A stretch of 64,000 bases of DNA from NCBI RefSeq assembly GCF_001611555.1, contig NZ_LSGP01000001.1, positions 186,001 to 250,000 of the forward strand. The letters run 5' to 3'. Every line of letters begins with the position of its first letter. Position 1 is the stretch's first letter. Below are positions 25,710 through 34,276 of the stretch, piece by piece. The position numbers and the translations under genes are program-made. The DNA is from Anaerosporomusa subterranea (lineage in GTDB: Bacteria > Bacillota > Negativicutes > Sporomusales > Acetonemataceae). Under the pieces are notes generated by a model. That model saw nothing but the letters and a program-made list of their open reading frames with translations. It was not told where the DNA came from and searched no databases.

Positions 25710-26672
25710 ATGAAGTACTTGGAGAAGTTGGCTCAGTTTATTTGTCGGCATATGACGTTGTGGGTGGTGCTTTGTTCAGCAATTGCATTCTTTTATCCGG
25801 CACCGTTCAAGCCAATTGGCAAGTATATTTCATATCTCCTCGGGATTATAATGCTGGGAATGGGGCTTACCATGTCGCTCGAGGATTTTCGGCTTGTTTT
25901 AACCCGGCCTAAAGATGTTTTTTATGGTGTCTTTTTCCGCTATCTCATTATGCCCTTGGTTGGCTTTGGTGTGGCCAAGATGCTGGGGCTGCCGCCTGCT
26001 TTAGCTGCGGGCATGGTTCTCTTAGGGGCTTGCCCAAGTGGTACGGGCTCTAACGTTTTGACGTTTATCGCCAAAGGGGATACAGCTCTTTCTGTCACGG
26101 TTTCGAGTGTGAATACAATATTGGCGCCAGTGCTTACCCCGTATATCTTTTTATTGCTGGCAGGTTCGATGATCCCTATTGATGCTGGTGCGTTGCTTCT
26201 GGATATTGTCTGGATTGTACTAATTCCTGTAGCTTCCGGCGTTGTCCTGAACATGCTGGCGCCCCGCCTGGTGGCGAAACTAACCAAGGTGGTTCCGGCG
26301 GTGTCGGTTGTCTTCATTATAGCTATCATGTCTTCCGTAGTGGCATTGAATGCGTCTAAAATGGCGACAATGGCGCTTGTGCTAGGCTTAGCAGTCATGC
26401 TTCACAATTCAGCTGGTCTGCTTCTGGGTTATTATTCTGGTAAGATGGTTGGTATGTCAGATAAAAAGTCTCGCGCTATTACGTTTGAAATTGGCATGGA
26501 AAACTCAGGTCTGACAGTTGCGCTGGCTTTAGCTCATTTAGATCCAATGGCGGCTTTGCCAGGTGCTGTCATGACTGTTTGGGAATACCTCAGCGGCAGT
26601 ATGTTAGCCAGCTATTGGGGCAATAAGCCTACACCTGATGCGGAAATAACACTTGTTAATGAACCGGTGTGA
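25710..26672 (+). CDS. BASS-family sodium-dependent transporter (bile acid/pantothenate type)
   Basis: 320 residues from ATG 25710 (nine bases after GGAGG; 25704 has no proper spacing). Nine to ten membrane spans. The family's two crossing motifs are visible: LLGACPSGTGSNVLTFIAKGD near 110 and ITFEIGMENSGLTVALALAHLD near 255 (the E-N-S region binds Na+). BASS proteins import organic acids with sodium: bile acids, pyruvate, ketopantoate, 2-keto acids. Control by a T-box ties the substrate to amino-acid need; with an isoleucine specifier, a branched-chain keto or hydroxy acid would make sense together with the LarA-like isomerase next door. That is inference. Confidence 0.9.
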   Translation: MKYLEKLAQFICRHMTLWVVLCSAIAFFYPAPFKPIGKYISYLLGIIMLGMGLTMSLEDFRLVLTRPKDVFYGVFFRYLIMPLVGFGVAKMLGLPPALAAGMVLLGACPSGTGSNVLTFIAKGDTALSVTVSSVNTILAPVLTPYIFLLLAGSMIPIDAGALLLDIVWIVLIPVASGVVLNMLAPRLVAKLTKVVPAVSVVFIIAIMSSVVALNASKMATMALVLGLAVMLHNSAGLLLGYYSGKMVGMSDKKSRAITFEIGMENSGLTVALALAHLDPMAALPGAVMTVWEYLSGSMLASYWGNKPTPDAEITLVNEPV

Positions 26673-26701
26673 TAAAGAGGACTTGAATTAATGGAGAAAG
26701 G

Positions 26702-28003
26702 ATGATCAGAGTGGTAAAAGAATTTATGTTAAAGTACGGTACTGGCGAAGTGGCTCTAACGGTGGAAGAAGATGACATTCTTCAAGTTATTGAGAGCAAT
26801 CTGATTACTTTTGATAAACCGGAAGCCGAGATTGTCCAAGAGGCGCTCGCGCATCCGATTGGCAGTGCACGGCTTTCTGAGTTGGTTCATCCGGGAGAGC
26901 GGGTTTGTGTGGTTATTCCGGACATTACCCGGACCTGGCAGAAGACAGACTTATACCTGCCTTTCCTGGTAGAAGAACTACAGCGAGGCGGAGTTAAGGA
27001 TGAGGATATTCTCTTTATCTGTGCTGTAGGGACTCATCGTGGACAAACACCAGAGGAACATCGACAATTGTTGGGGCCTGAATTGGCTGACCGGTTTCAA
27101 GTTGTTGATCATGACAGTTGTGATAAAGACAATTTAGTTTATCTTGGAAAAACAACCTTCGGTACGCCGGTGTGGATAAACAAAAAAGCCATGGAATGCG
27201 ATCATATCGTGCTGACCGGCGGGATTGTCTATCACTTCTTGGCAGGTTGGGCAGGCGGTAAAAAGTATATTCTCCCCGGTATCTCTGCGTACGAAACCGT
27301 AATGACCAACCATGCCTTGTCGCTTAATCCCGTACGGGGCGAAGGCCCTCATCCTGATGTGCGTTCGGGTAATGCCGATAATAACCTGATTCATTTGGAT
27401 ATGCTGGAAGCGGCAAGTTTTGTTAGACCGACGTTCCTATTTAACGTAATCACAGCCGAGGGAAGAATTGCCGGCGCTGTGGCAGGCCATTATATCGCCG
27501 CTCATGATCATGGTCGAGCCATGGTCGACGCCATTGACGGAGTGTCGATCAAAGAAAAAGCAGATCTGGTCATCGCCACGGCTGGCGGCAGCCCGAAAGA
27601 TGTAAACCTCTATCAATCAATCAAGACGCTGATTAACGCTCGTGAAGCGACGAAAGTCGGCGGAACCATGATTATCCTGACTGAGAGTCCCGAAGGTTTA
27701 GGCGGTAATGCTGAAGTACAGGACATGCTTTTGAATTATGATTCAGTATTAGCGCGGGAAGACGCTTTGCGGAGCAATTACAGCATTTCTAAATATGTGG
27801 CATATTTCTTCTGTGAGTCAGCGGCCAAATTTGATTTGATACTTGTTTCAACGTTGGATACTGATCTATTGAAAAAAGCGAATATCAAAGTCGTAAAGAC
27901 ACTAGACGAAGCGCTCGCGTTGGTTTATGCGAAACGAGGGAAAGGCCTGAAAACCCATATCATGCCACAGGGAGCGAATACCCTGCCTAAACTGGGTAAG
28001 TAA
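26702..28003 (+). CDS. larA: LarA-type nickel-pincer 2-hydroxyacid racemase/epimerase
   Basis: 433 residues of the DUF2088/LarA family. Residues known from Lactobacillus LarA are all present: His in CAVGTHRGQTPEE, His and the NPN-binding Lys in GGIVYHFLAGWAGGKKYILPG, and the nickel His in TNHALSLNP. Such enzymes racemise or epimerise 2-hydroxy acids by hydride transfer to a nickel-pincer cofactor. The family covers lactate, malate, gluconate and others, so the substrate here is open; the adjoining BASS carrier is its likely supplier. Start ATG 26702 touches AAGG closely; GTG 26711 has better spacing. LarB, LarC and LarE, which make the cofactor, are not in the window; the CbiMNQO importer could supply nickel. 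Confidence 0.9.
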   Translation: MIRVVKEFMLKYGTGEVALTVEEDDILQVIESNLITFDKPEAEIVQEALAHPIGSARLSELVHPGERVCVVIPDITRTWQKTDLYLPFLVEELQRGGVKDEDILFICAVGTHRGQTPEEHRQLLGPELADRFQVVDHDSCDKDNLVYLGKTTFGTPVWINKKAMECDHIVLTGGIVYHFLAGWAGGKKYILPGISAYETVMTNHALSLNPVRGEGPHPDVRSGNADNNLIHLDMLEAASFVRPTFLFNVITAEGRIAGAVAGHYIAAHDHGRAMVDAIDGVSIKEKADLVIATAGGSPKDVNLYQSIKTLINAREATKVGGTMIILTESPEGLGGNAEVQDMLLNYDSVLAREDALRSNYSISKYVAYFFCESAAKFDLILVSTLDTDLLKKANIKVVKTLDEALALVYAKRGKGLKTHIMPQGANTLPKLGK

Positions 28004-28045
28004 ATAGATAAATACGAAAATGAGGTTCTGCGAACACAGATCTTC

Positions 28046-28085
28046 AGGCCGTTGAAGAAAACCATCTACGTTGTTGAGTAAGCCA
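28046..28085. repeat. Family H end, solo
   Basis: CAGGCCGTTGAAGAAAACCA then TCTACGTTGTTG matches the CATCTGCGTTG end of the family. No second arm follows. Confidence 0.5.
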
Positions 28086-28124
28086 TCCGGTAGAGGGGTG
28101 GATTTGACTATAATACTCTAACTG

Positions 28125-28168
28125 AAAGACCAGGCAAACCGATATAAATTGCGGTTTGCCTGGTCTTT
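28125..28168 (+). terminator. Stem-loop terminator after larA-like gene
   Basis: AAAGACCAGGCAAACC (28125-28140) pairs exactly with GGTTTGCCTGGTCTTT (28153-28168). A-rich and T-rich flanks allow action in both directions, between convergent genes. Confidence 0.85.
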
Positions 28169-28253
28169 GCACCTCCTTATTTACTTTCATATTTTTCAGG
28201 ATCGTTTGCCAGTTCTTTGTTCTGGAACCGAGTGAGAGAATAGATTGTTGTAA

Positions 28254-29651
28254 CTATTTCTGAACAAACCACGATCTGTCCATATTGTTTACTGCTATCC
28301 CTACAACAGCGACAACCAAACTCACGGCAAGACCCGAAAATAACGGATTCTTATATTCCGGGTACAGTATGTTCCATAGCAAAGAAACGGCCACACCAGC
28401 AATCATTGAGCAAATAGCAGCTTTCGGCGGGAGTTTACCGGGGAAAAATATCGCTATAGTCAATGGTACAAAAATACCAACTCCGCGTAAGGCCATGGAT
28501 AAAAAGTTCCATTCCAGAACTAGAGATTGCATATTGCCGAAAACGAATAAAGCTGCGCATATCGTTATAATCAATATGCATGTCCGGTTAAGCCATAATA
28601 GTCTCTTAGCCCCACTGAAACCAAATAGTTCGCTGATGATATCTCTTGAAAGCATTGTTCCAACGCCCAAGGCAAGGCCAGCAACCGATCCAATGGATGA
28701 CAGAAGAAGCGCGGTTATTGCGGCGCCTCCTAGCCATTCTGGCAAATTATAAATCATATACATTGGCAAAGCATTAATAGGGAGCATATCTGGATAATTC
28801 GCATGCATGTACATTCCAATCATGATTGAGGGGAGACCGACAGGAATCGTCACAAGGGCGGCTACTAAAGAACCGGCAGCAGCGGTCCGTGTATCGCGTG
28901 CCGCAAAAATTGCCTGGACATAAGTTTGAGTCGATATAATTCCGACCACAAGAGAAACGGCATTTCCGATATCTAGCCAAACGCCTCTTCCAAATAAATT
29001 AAACCACGGATCAGCCGGGAAAAATGCTTCAAGTCCGCTCATTCCGTTCATAGCCTTAAATGACGTAGCCCCTGCGACCAGCAGCGTAATGTAAAGCAGG
29101 CTCAGTTTGAAAATGCCTGACAAGCCAGTACCATTTATTCCACCAAAGAATACGTAAGCGATGACAATGATAACGGTAATACCGGCTGCCACTCCAGATG
29201 TCACACTAAAAACCGAAGATAACAGATGAACAGACGTGAGCATACTGGCTACAATGCTAAAGAAAATTCCTAATGACGAAACTACACTGGTTATAGGACC
29301 AGCGGCTTTTCCATAATGAAGAACGAGGTATTGTGAAATGGTCTCCATGCCAGAGTTTCGTAAGGAACCTGCATAGAAGATGGACATTATGAGTAGCCCG
29401 ATGCCGGAGCCAAGCGTAAACCACCAAGCGGACAGTCCCACACAAAAAGCCAATTGGGCAGTACCCATCGTAGCGGCACCACCGATAATTGTACCGACGA
29501 TAGTACCTGAAACAATTGCTGTGCTCGATGATCGACTGCCTATACTAAAGTCGTCTGCTGATTTCACTTTGCGGGAAGAATATAAACCAAGTACTATGAC
29601 TGACAACATCGTTATTATCAAACTCAATAAATGAATGTTGCTTAATTCCAT
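28254..29651 (-). CDS. Sodium:solute symporter (SSS family)
   Basis: 465 residues, about thirteen membrane spans. The N-terminal TM1-TM2 region VKSADDFSIGSRSSSTAIVSGTIVGTIIGGAATMGTAQLAF has the Na+/substrate-binding glycine-rich helix of SSS carriers, and the signature FGGINGTGLSGIFKLSLLYITLLVAG matches family members. It imports an organic solute with sodium; substrate unknown, but the divergent LysR gene and the amino-acid enzymes nearby suggest an amino acid or carboxylate. After its stop a second frame on the same strand (28254 to about 28180) reads like a hydrophilic tail, TRFQNKELANDPEKYESK; this could be a small overlapping gene or a frameshifted extension. Confidence 0.9.
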   Translation of the reverse strand: MELSNIHLLSLIITMLSVIVLGLYSSRKVKSADDFSIGSRSSSTAIVSGTIVGTIIGGAATMGTAQLAFCVGLSAWWFTLGSGIGLLIMSIFYAGSLRNSGMETISQYLVLHYGKAAGPITSVVSSLGIFFSIVASMLTSVHLLSSVFSVTSGVAAGITVIIVIAYVFFGGINGTGLSGIFKLSLLYITLLVAGATSFKAMNGMSGLEAFFPADPWFNLFGRGVWLDIGNAVSLVVGIISTQTYVQAIFAARDTRTAAAGSLVAALVTIPVGLPSIMIGMYMHANYPDMLPINALPMYMIYNLPEWLGGAAITALLLSSIGSVAGLALGVGTMLSRDIISELFGFSGAKRLLWLNRTCILIITICAALFVFGNMQSLVLEWNFLSMALRGVGIFVPLTIAIFFPGKLPPKAAICSMIAGVAVSLLWNILYPEYKNPLFSGLAVSLVVAVVGIAVNNMDRSWFVQK

Positions 29652-29766
29652 TATTGACTCTCCCTAAGGCAAGTTATGAGATAAAATTGTATTGACCAGC
29701 GCCGTGCTTTCAACTACGATTATATCAAAATTGTTATTATACTCATAATACTAATAAAATTGAGAT

Positions 29767-29787
29767 GTTATACTACGTGGGTATAAC
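29767..29787. promoter_or_regulatory. LysR-type operator between divergent genes
   Basis: GTTATAC-N7-GTATAAC is a perfect dyad with the T-N11-A spacing of LysR-type binding sites. It ends 15 bases before the LysR start and lies in the promoter region shared with the sodium symporter. A weaker look-alike, TTATACTCATAATAC, lies at about 29736. Confidence 0.75.
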
Positions 29788-29802
29788 ATGGAGGTGTTCA
29801 CT

Positions 29803-30705
29803 ATGGATATCAAGGATATGAAATGCTACCTGGCAGTTGTCGAGGAAGGAAGTATCAATGCCGCTGCAAAACGATTGCATATTGCTCAACCTCCGCTCAG
29901 CCGTCAAATGAAGCAGTTAGAGGAAGAGTTGGGAGTCAAGCTATTCGAAAGAGGAAAACGCAAAGTCCAACTTACCGAGGCCGGTCGCCTATTGCGTAAT
30001 CGAGCCGAGCAGTTTTTAGGTCAAGTAGACAATACTGTTAAGGAAATGAGACAACTCAATGCTGGAACTTATGGTACATTATCTATCGGTACAGTAACCT
30101 CTTCAGGCGTTACAATTCTACCCGGAGTTGTACGAGCATTCCGAAGCTCATTTCCCAGTGTTAGTTTTCAATTGTGGGAAGGGGAAACAAACCGGATTAC
30201 CGAGCTTTTAAATAGAGGATCAATTGAAATAGGGATAGTTCGGTTCCCATTTGATGCAGAAATCTACGAATCAATAAAACTACCGAATGAACCATTAGTC
30301 GCCGCTATAAATAAAAACCACAATGACTATCTAGGTGACCATACAGATTGCATACAGTTGTCGGAACTGGCGGGCAAGCCTTTATTGATTCACCGCAAAT
30401 ACGAAGCAATGATTGTTGAGTATTGCCAACAATTCGGTTTTGCACCAGAATTTGTGTGTATGAGTGATGATGTTATGCCGATTCTTGTGTGGGCTGATGC
30501 TGACATAGGAATAGCCATTGTACCCAGGGCAGCGATTGGTCTTATTCCGAGTACTAATCTTACGTATAAAACAATTACTAATCCCTGCCTTGAAACTACT
30601 GCTGCAGTCATCTGGATGCGGAACCGCTACTTGTCCGCTGCGGCCCATAATTTTTTAACTTTGTTTACAACGATGCATTCAAAATCTTTGACTGTTGAAT
30701 CCTAA
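29803..30705 (+). CDS. LysR-family transcriptional regulator
   Basis: 300 residues from ATG 29803, with GGAGG ten bases before; ATG 29788 contains that site and is rejected. The winged helix is typical: YLAVVEEGSINAAAKRLHIAQPPLSRQMKQLEEELGVKLFER. The effector domain begins at about 90 (GTLSIGTVTSSGVTILPGVV). Transcribed divergently from the sodium symporter, with a classic operator between them, so it most likely controls that symporter and itself in response to the solute carried or a product of it. It may also reach the diaminopropionate ammonia-lyase gene downstream. Confidence 0.92.
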   Translation: MDIKDMKCYLAVVEEGSINAAAKRLHIAQPPLSRQMKQLEEELGVKLFERGKRKVQLTEAGRLLRNRAEQFLGQVDNTVKEMRQLNAGTYGTLSIGTVTSSGVTILPGVVRAFRSSFPSVSFQLWEGETNRITELLNRGSIEIGIVRFPFDAEIYESIKLPNEPLVAAINKNHNDYLGDHTDCIQLSELAGKPLLIHRKYEAMIVEYCQQFGFAPEFVCMSDDVMPILVWADADIGIAIVPRAAIGLIPSTNLTYKTITNPCLETTAAVIWMRNRYLSAAAHNFLTLFTTMHSKSLTVES

Positions 30706-31102
30706 TACCGAATTTAATAAAGATACCTAAATCTGTATTTGTCAGGCTGGACATATGAGCTTCAAAAACAAGCACCAAACCTCAAAAGCATGCGCAGAAT
30801 GGTATGGAATTTGTTAACCCTGATTTTCCGGCTAAAAACAGCGAATGCTGCACAGGCTCAGGTCTGGTTGGTATGCCTGGTATGCCTTTCAGAGAGTCTT
30901 AAGACTCGACCAGCATTTATGCCTTTGCAGAGCTGGGCAAGCCGTCGTTAGACGGGTAAATTTGACTCCTGGTTTACTTTTCTTGATAGTGACACGTCCA
31001 GAGTGGTCATTTTTTTGTTTGTGGAGGTTGGAGGTCATTAGCTGGATGCGTCGAAATCCTTCCTTGCAACAGGAATATAAAAGGCAGGGAGTGCTTTGTA
31101 AG
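30706..31102 (+). other. Gene-free stretch with coding-like fragments
   Basis: No complete gene is supported. Two pieces look like protein in different frames: one around 30740-30900 ending ECCTGSGLVGMPGMPFRES before a stop, the other just after it reading TSIYAFAELGKPSLDG before a stop (30905-30955). They could be remnants of a decayed gene or chance. The final 60 bases hold the ribosome binding site of the ammonia-lyase gene. Confidence 0.35.
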
Positions 31103-32332
31103 ATGAGTAATAACAATGACATTCTATGGAGATATAACGAGCAGGTCAATAAGCCGCTGGCGGAGAAGGTGACGACAGCTTTTCTTTCTGAACAGACCAT
31201 AAACGAAGTCGTTGCCTTTCATCAGAGCTTTTCACAGTATGTTGTGACACCGCTGCAATCGCTTGACCGGTTAGCAAAGGAGTTCAATGTCGGAAAAATA
31301 TGGGTCAAGGATGAATCGCATCGTTTTGGCCTCAATGCATTCAAAGTGTTGGGTGGTTCCTTTGCTATCGGCAAATATTTGAGCGAAAAGCTCGGTCTGC
31401 CGATGAATCAACTGACATTTGAAATGCTAAAATCGTCAGCAGTCAAAGCCGAAATCGGCGAAGTTACGTTTGTCACAGCGACTGACGGCAACCATGGCCG
31501 CGGTGTGGCCTGGGCGGCTAATCAGCTTGGTCAAAAGGCAGTTGTCTATATGCCGAAGGGGTCGGCGATTACTCGATTGGCGAACATCAGAGCCGAAGGC
31601 GCCGTCGCGGCGATTACCGATCTGAACTACGATGATACGGTTCGTCTGGCCAACCGGCATGCCCAGGAAAATGGCTGGGTGGTCGTTCAGGATACAGCTT
31701 GGCCTGGCTATGAAAAAATACCGACTTGGATTATGCAGGGCTATGCGACTATCATCCGTGAAGCGCTGGAGCAAATTGTTGAAGCTGGTGATGAAAAGCC
31801 GACCCACATATTTTTGCAGGTCGGCGTCGGCTCGTTTGCTGGCAGTATTCTCGGCTATCTTGCGGACAAGTTTGGTGAAGAACGTCCTGCCACGGTTATT
31901 GTCGAACCTGATAAAGCGGCCTGCCTTTACAAGTCGATTGTCGCTGATGATGGTGAGCCGCACGCGGTGACTGGTGATCTAAATACTATCATGGCCGGCT
32001 TGGCCTGTGGAGAACCAAATAGTATTTCCTGGGGAATATTGCGAGATTATGCCGAATGGTACGCCGTCTGTCCGGATTATGTAGCAGCGCGCGGCATGCG
32101 GCTTCTGGCTAATCCACAAGGCAGCGATCCGCGTGTCATTTCTGGCGAATCTGGCGCGGTCGGGCTGGGTCTTGTCAGTCTGCTGGCTGAACGTGATGAT
32201 CTCAAGCCAATAACCGAAAAACTCAAGCTCAATCAGACTGCGCGAATTCTTATCATCAGCACAGAAGGAGATACTGATCCCATCACCTACAAAGACATCG
32301 TCTGGAACGGGGCATACCCATATGTGAAATAG
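31103..32332 (+). CDS. dpaL: 2,3-Diaminopropionate ammonia-lyase
   Basis: 409 residues from ATG 31103 (AGGGAG eleven bases before); the much longer upstream frame has no conserved content. Fold-type II PLP enzyme: the Schiff-base Lys is in HRFGLNAFKVLGGSFAIG, the glycine loop in FLQVGVGSFAGSILG, and DGNHGRGVAWAA binds the carboxylate. DpaL converts D- or L-2,3-diaminopropionate to pyruvate and two ammonia through 2-aminoacrylate. RidA, encoded 1.4 kb downstream, removes exactly such enamines, and the other PLP enzymes around fit a small amino-acid-degrading island. C-terminal YKDIVWNGAYPYV is complete. Confidence 0.92.
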   Translation: MSNNNDILWRYNEQVNKPLAEKVTTAFLSEQTINEVVAFHQSFSQYVVTPLQSLDRLAKEFNVGKIWVKDESHRFGLNAFKVLGGSFAIGKYLSEKLGLPMNQLTFEMLKSSAVKAEIGEVTFVTATDGNHGRGVAWAANQLGQKAVVYMPKGSAITRLANIRAEGAVAAITDLNYDDTVRLANRHAQENGWVVVQDTAWPGYEKIPTWIMQGYATIIREALEQIVEAGDEKPTHIFLQVGVGSFAGSILGYLADKFGEERPATVIVEPDKAACLYKSIVADDGEPHAVTGDLNTIMAGLACGEPNSISWGILRDYAEWYAVCPDYVAARGMRLLANPQGSDPRVISGESGAVGLGLVSLLAERDDLKPITEKLKLNQTARILIISTEGDTDPITYKDIVWNGAYPYVK

Positions 32333-32346
32333 CCTGATGCGGGGCG

Positions 32347-32505
32347 CGTTTAGCACGAACAGCACAAGGCGCAACGGAGCTACGGGGGACGGAGAACGAT
32401 AGCACGAGCGCCAAAACGGCACGAGCGTCACTATGCGGGGTACGGTTTTAGAATGTATTGTCCACATTGTAGGGCTAGTGTCGCTAGTGGCGTTAGTGCT
32501 AAACG
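32347..32505. repeat. Mirrored degenerate repeat between convergent genes
   Basis: CGTTTAGCAC (32347-32356) and GTGCTAAACG (32496-32505) close the element. Inside are loose AGCACGA/GAGCGCC units on the left and GCTAGTG/GTTAGTG units on the right. Architecture like family N but with other unit sequences. Confidence 0.5.
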
Positions 32506-32508
32506 TAC

Positions 32509-33615
32509 CTAGTTGCTTTTAATTCCGGCGCCGCAGAGCGGGAAGACCACGATCTGCTCTTTAAGTGCCGGATATTTTTTTACATAATTTAAATAGCCGG
32601 CATAATTGGCTGCTGAGGTAATCTCTACATAGATGCCCTGGGCGGCCATTACTTGTCTTGCTAGGCTAATTTCTTCCTCTGCTACGCCGATGATATCGCC
32701 GCCAGTTTTTCGCACTGCGTCTAGAATTTCTGCGCCTCTGGCCGGTGCGGCAATCGCGATGCCCTCAGCCAAGGTTCCTGTATTTTCAACCGGATCTACC
32801 GTATCTTTACCCTGATGTAAGGCTTTTAAAATGGGAGCACAGTTGTCCGCCTGCACTGCCAGAATTTTCGGCATCCTATCAATCAAGCCCCAAGAAAGCA
32901 GCTCTTGAAACGCGATATAGGCGCCTAATAACAGGGTGCCATTGCCAACAGGGATAATAAATGCTTCCGGCATTACCCCGTCAAATTGTTCAAAGACCTC
33001 GTAAAAATAGGTCTTGGTACCCTCCCAGAATAGGGGGTTATAGATGTGACTGGCATAAAACAGGTTGGTGCTTTCCACCATGTCAATTGCGGCTTTGGCA
33101 GTGTCCTCACGCGTACCGGGAATTTTGTGAATGGTCGCGCCGTGGGCTTCAATTTGTTTGATTTTCTTATCAGAGGTTGATGCAGGTACAAATACGTCAC
33201 AGGCAATGCCCGCTCTGGCAGAATAAGCGGCAATCGCCGTTCCTGCATTGCCGCTGCTGTCGGCAACTACACGTTTTACGCCTAATTTCTTAGCCATCGC
33301 AATCAGCGCTACCGCGCCACGATCCTTAAAGGAGAGGGTTGGCATATAATAGTCTGCTTTCGCGTACAAGTTTTTACTGACAGCAATCAGTGGGGTATCA
33401 CCTTCGCCTAAAGTAACTTCCTGCCAACAGTCCTCTTGATCAAACGGCAGAGCATCGATATATTTCCAAAGTGAGTGGCTTCTCGATATGGCGGTGGCCT
33501 GAAAATCTAACTGCTTTTTCTCATATTCCAAATGTAGCAATCCACCGCAACTGCACTTCCAGCGATTGCTTTCTAACGCAAATCTTTCTTTGCACTCAGT
33601 ACAAATATAGTTCAT
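32509..33615 (-). CDS. Threonine synthase-like PLP enzyme
   Basis: 368 residues from ATG 33615, with AAAGGAG upstream on its strand. N-terminal zinc-ribbon-like CTECKERF...CSCGG, then fold-type II core with PLP lysine in YYMPTLSFKDRGAVALIA, SSGNAGTAIAAYSARAG and the glycine loop PVGNGTLLLGA. This is the family of threonine synthase (phosphohomoserine to threonine), but the short length and the place next to ridA and dpaL rather than hom/thrB suggest a paralogue with a degradative role, for example another beta- or gamma-elimination. Transcribed after ridA with a family R repeat between them. Confidence 0.85.
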   Translation of the reverse strand: MNYICTECKERFALESNRWKCSCGGLLHLEYEKKQLDFQATAISRSHSLWKYIDALPFDQEDCWQEVTLGEGDTPLIAVSKNLYAKADYYMPTLSFKDRGAVALIAMAKKLGVKRVVADSSGNAGTAIAAYSARAGIACDVFVPASTSDKKIKQIEAHGATIHKIPGTREDTAKAAIDMVESTNLFYASHIYNPLFWEGTKTYFYEVFEQFDGVMPEAFIIPVGNGTLLLGAYIAFQELLSWGLIDRMPKILAVQADNCAPILKALHQGKDTVDPVENTGTLAEGIAIAAPARGAEILDAVRKTGGDIIGVAEEEISLARQVMAAQGIYVEITSAANYAGYLNYVKKYPALKEQIVVFPLCGAGIKSN

Positions 33616-33649
33616 TGTTGCGTTTCTCCTTTCAGTCTTTTTTGTCCGA

Positions 33650-33770
33650 TGACTAACCCGCTCTAAGACTCCCACTACAAGTGGGGGTTAAGAGCGGCTA
33701 AGTCCCTGGATAAGGGCGACTAACCTTCAGATGGGGTTAAAACCCCACCTAAAGCTAAGTCTACTTTATA
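33650..33770. repeat. Family R structured repeat, copy A, fused to the 3' end of ridA
   Basis: Contains TCCGATGACTAACCCGCTCT, a hairpin CTCCCAC-TACAA-GTGGGGG, AAGAGCGGCTAAGTCCCTGG, ATAAGGGCGACTAA and a hairpin AGATGGGGTT/AACCCCACCT. The same order is found at 48259-48386 and 60812-61000. The right part encodes the last residues of RidA on the minus strand. Stems differ between copies but stay paired (GGGG/CCCC here, AGAG/CTCT in copy C), which points to selection on RNA or single-stranded DNA structure. Confidence 0.75.
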
Positions 33771-34136
33771 GGCCATTGCTTCAATCTCGACTAAAAAGCC
33801 ATAATGCAAATCCTTGGTTGGCACAATTGCTCTTGCTGGCTTATGACTGCCAAAGTACTCGGCATACACGGCGTTTACTTCGTCCCACAACGATATGTCT
33901 GAAACATAAACCGTTGTCTTTATGACATCATTTTTGCTTGCACCAGCAGCTAGCAGCACAGTTTCGATATTTTTTAGCACTTGCTGCGTCTGTTCTTTAA
34001 TTCCGCCAGTACACTTCTCGCCAGTATATGGATTGGTCGGCACTTGCCCGGAAATGCAGATCAGGTTACCTGCTTTCGTTGCTGGTGAATAATGCCCAGC
34101 CGGTTGTTTAGCTCCGTCAATGCTAATTAGTTGCAT
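33720..34136 (-). CDS. ridA: RidA/YjgF-family enamine deaminase with repeat-encoded C-terminus
   Basis: 138 residues from ATG 34136 (GAGGTG upstream on its strand). RidA signature present: NLICISGQVPTNPYTGE, KTTVYVSDISLWDEVNAVYAEYFG, and the active-site Arg in KPARAIVPTKDL, with EIEAMAY at the usual end. RidA hydrolyses 2-aminoacrylate and other reactive enamines or imines to keto acids, protecting PLP enzymes; DpaL nearby makes 2-aminoacrylate. Family members normally stop within two to four residues of EIEA; here a further VDLALGGVLTPSEG is added, and it is coded by the family R repeat. Divergent from a DauR-like regulator across a 48-base palindrome. Confidence 0.93.
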   Translation of the reverse strand: MQLISIDGAKQPAGHYSPATKAGNLICISGQVPTNPYTGEKCTGGIKEQTQQVLKNIETVLLAAGASKNDVIKTTVYVSDISLWDEVNAVYAEYFGSHKPARAIVPTKDLHYGFLVEIEAMAYKVDLALGGVLTPSEG

Positions 34137-34163
34137 GAGTGGAATCACCTCAACTTTTCTATC

Positions 34164-34211
34164 AATTTATCTTGATTTTATATAAAAATTTATATAAAAT
34201 CAAGATAAATT
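34164..34211. promoter_or_regulatory. 48-bp perfect palindrome, operator of divergent ridA / dauR-like genes
   Basis: Arms 34164-34186 and 34189-34211 are exact complements (AATTTATCTTGATTTTATAT and on), separated by AA. It lies 28 bases upstream of ridA and 65 upstream of the regulator start, so a dimer or tetramer bound here would control both. The likely binder is the regulator at 34277. Confidence 0.8.
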
Positions 34212-34276
34212 AGTATATGTCTACAGTATTAGGCAGAATGTATATAAATATTTATACAAAAGGGAGGCGCGTAGTG

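Noticed and set aside
28180-28290. Small second-frame gene after the sodium symporter
   Set aside because: Reads like a protein tail but has only a GTG inside the symporter gene and no binding site; kept as a remark, not as a gene.
30845-31102. Longer N-terminus for the ammonia-lyase (86 extra residues)
   Set aside because: No homology-like content, poor start, and a good ribosome binding site exists before ATG 31103.
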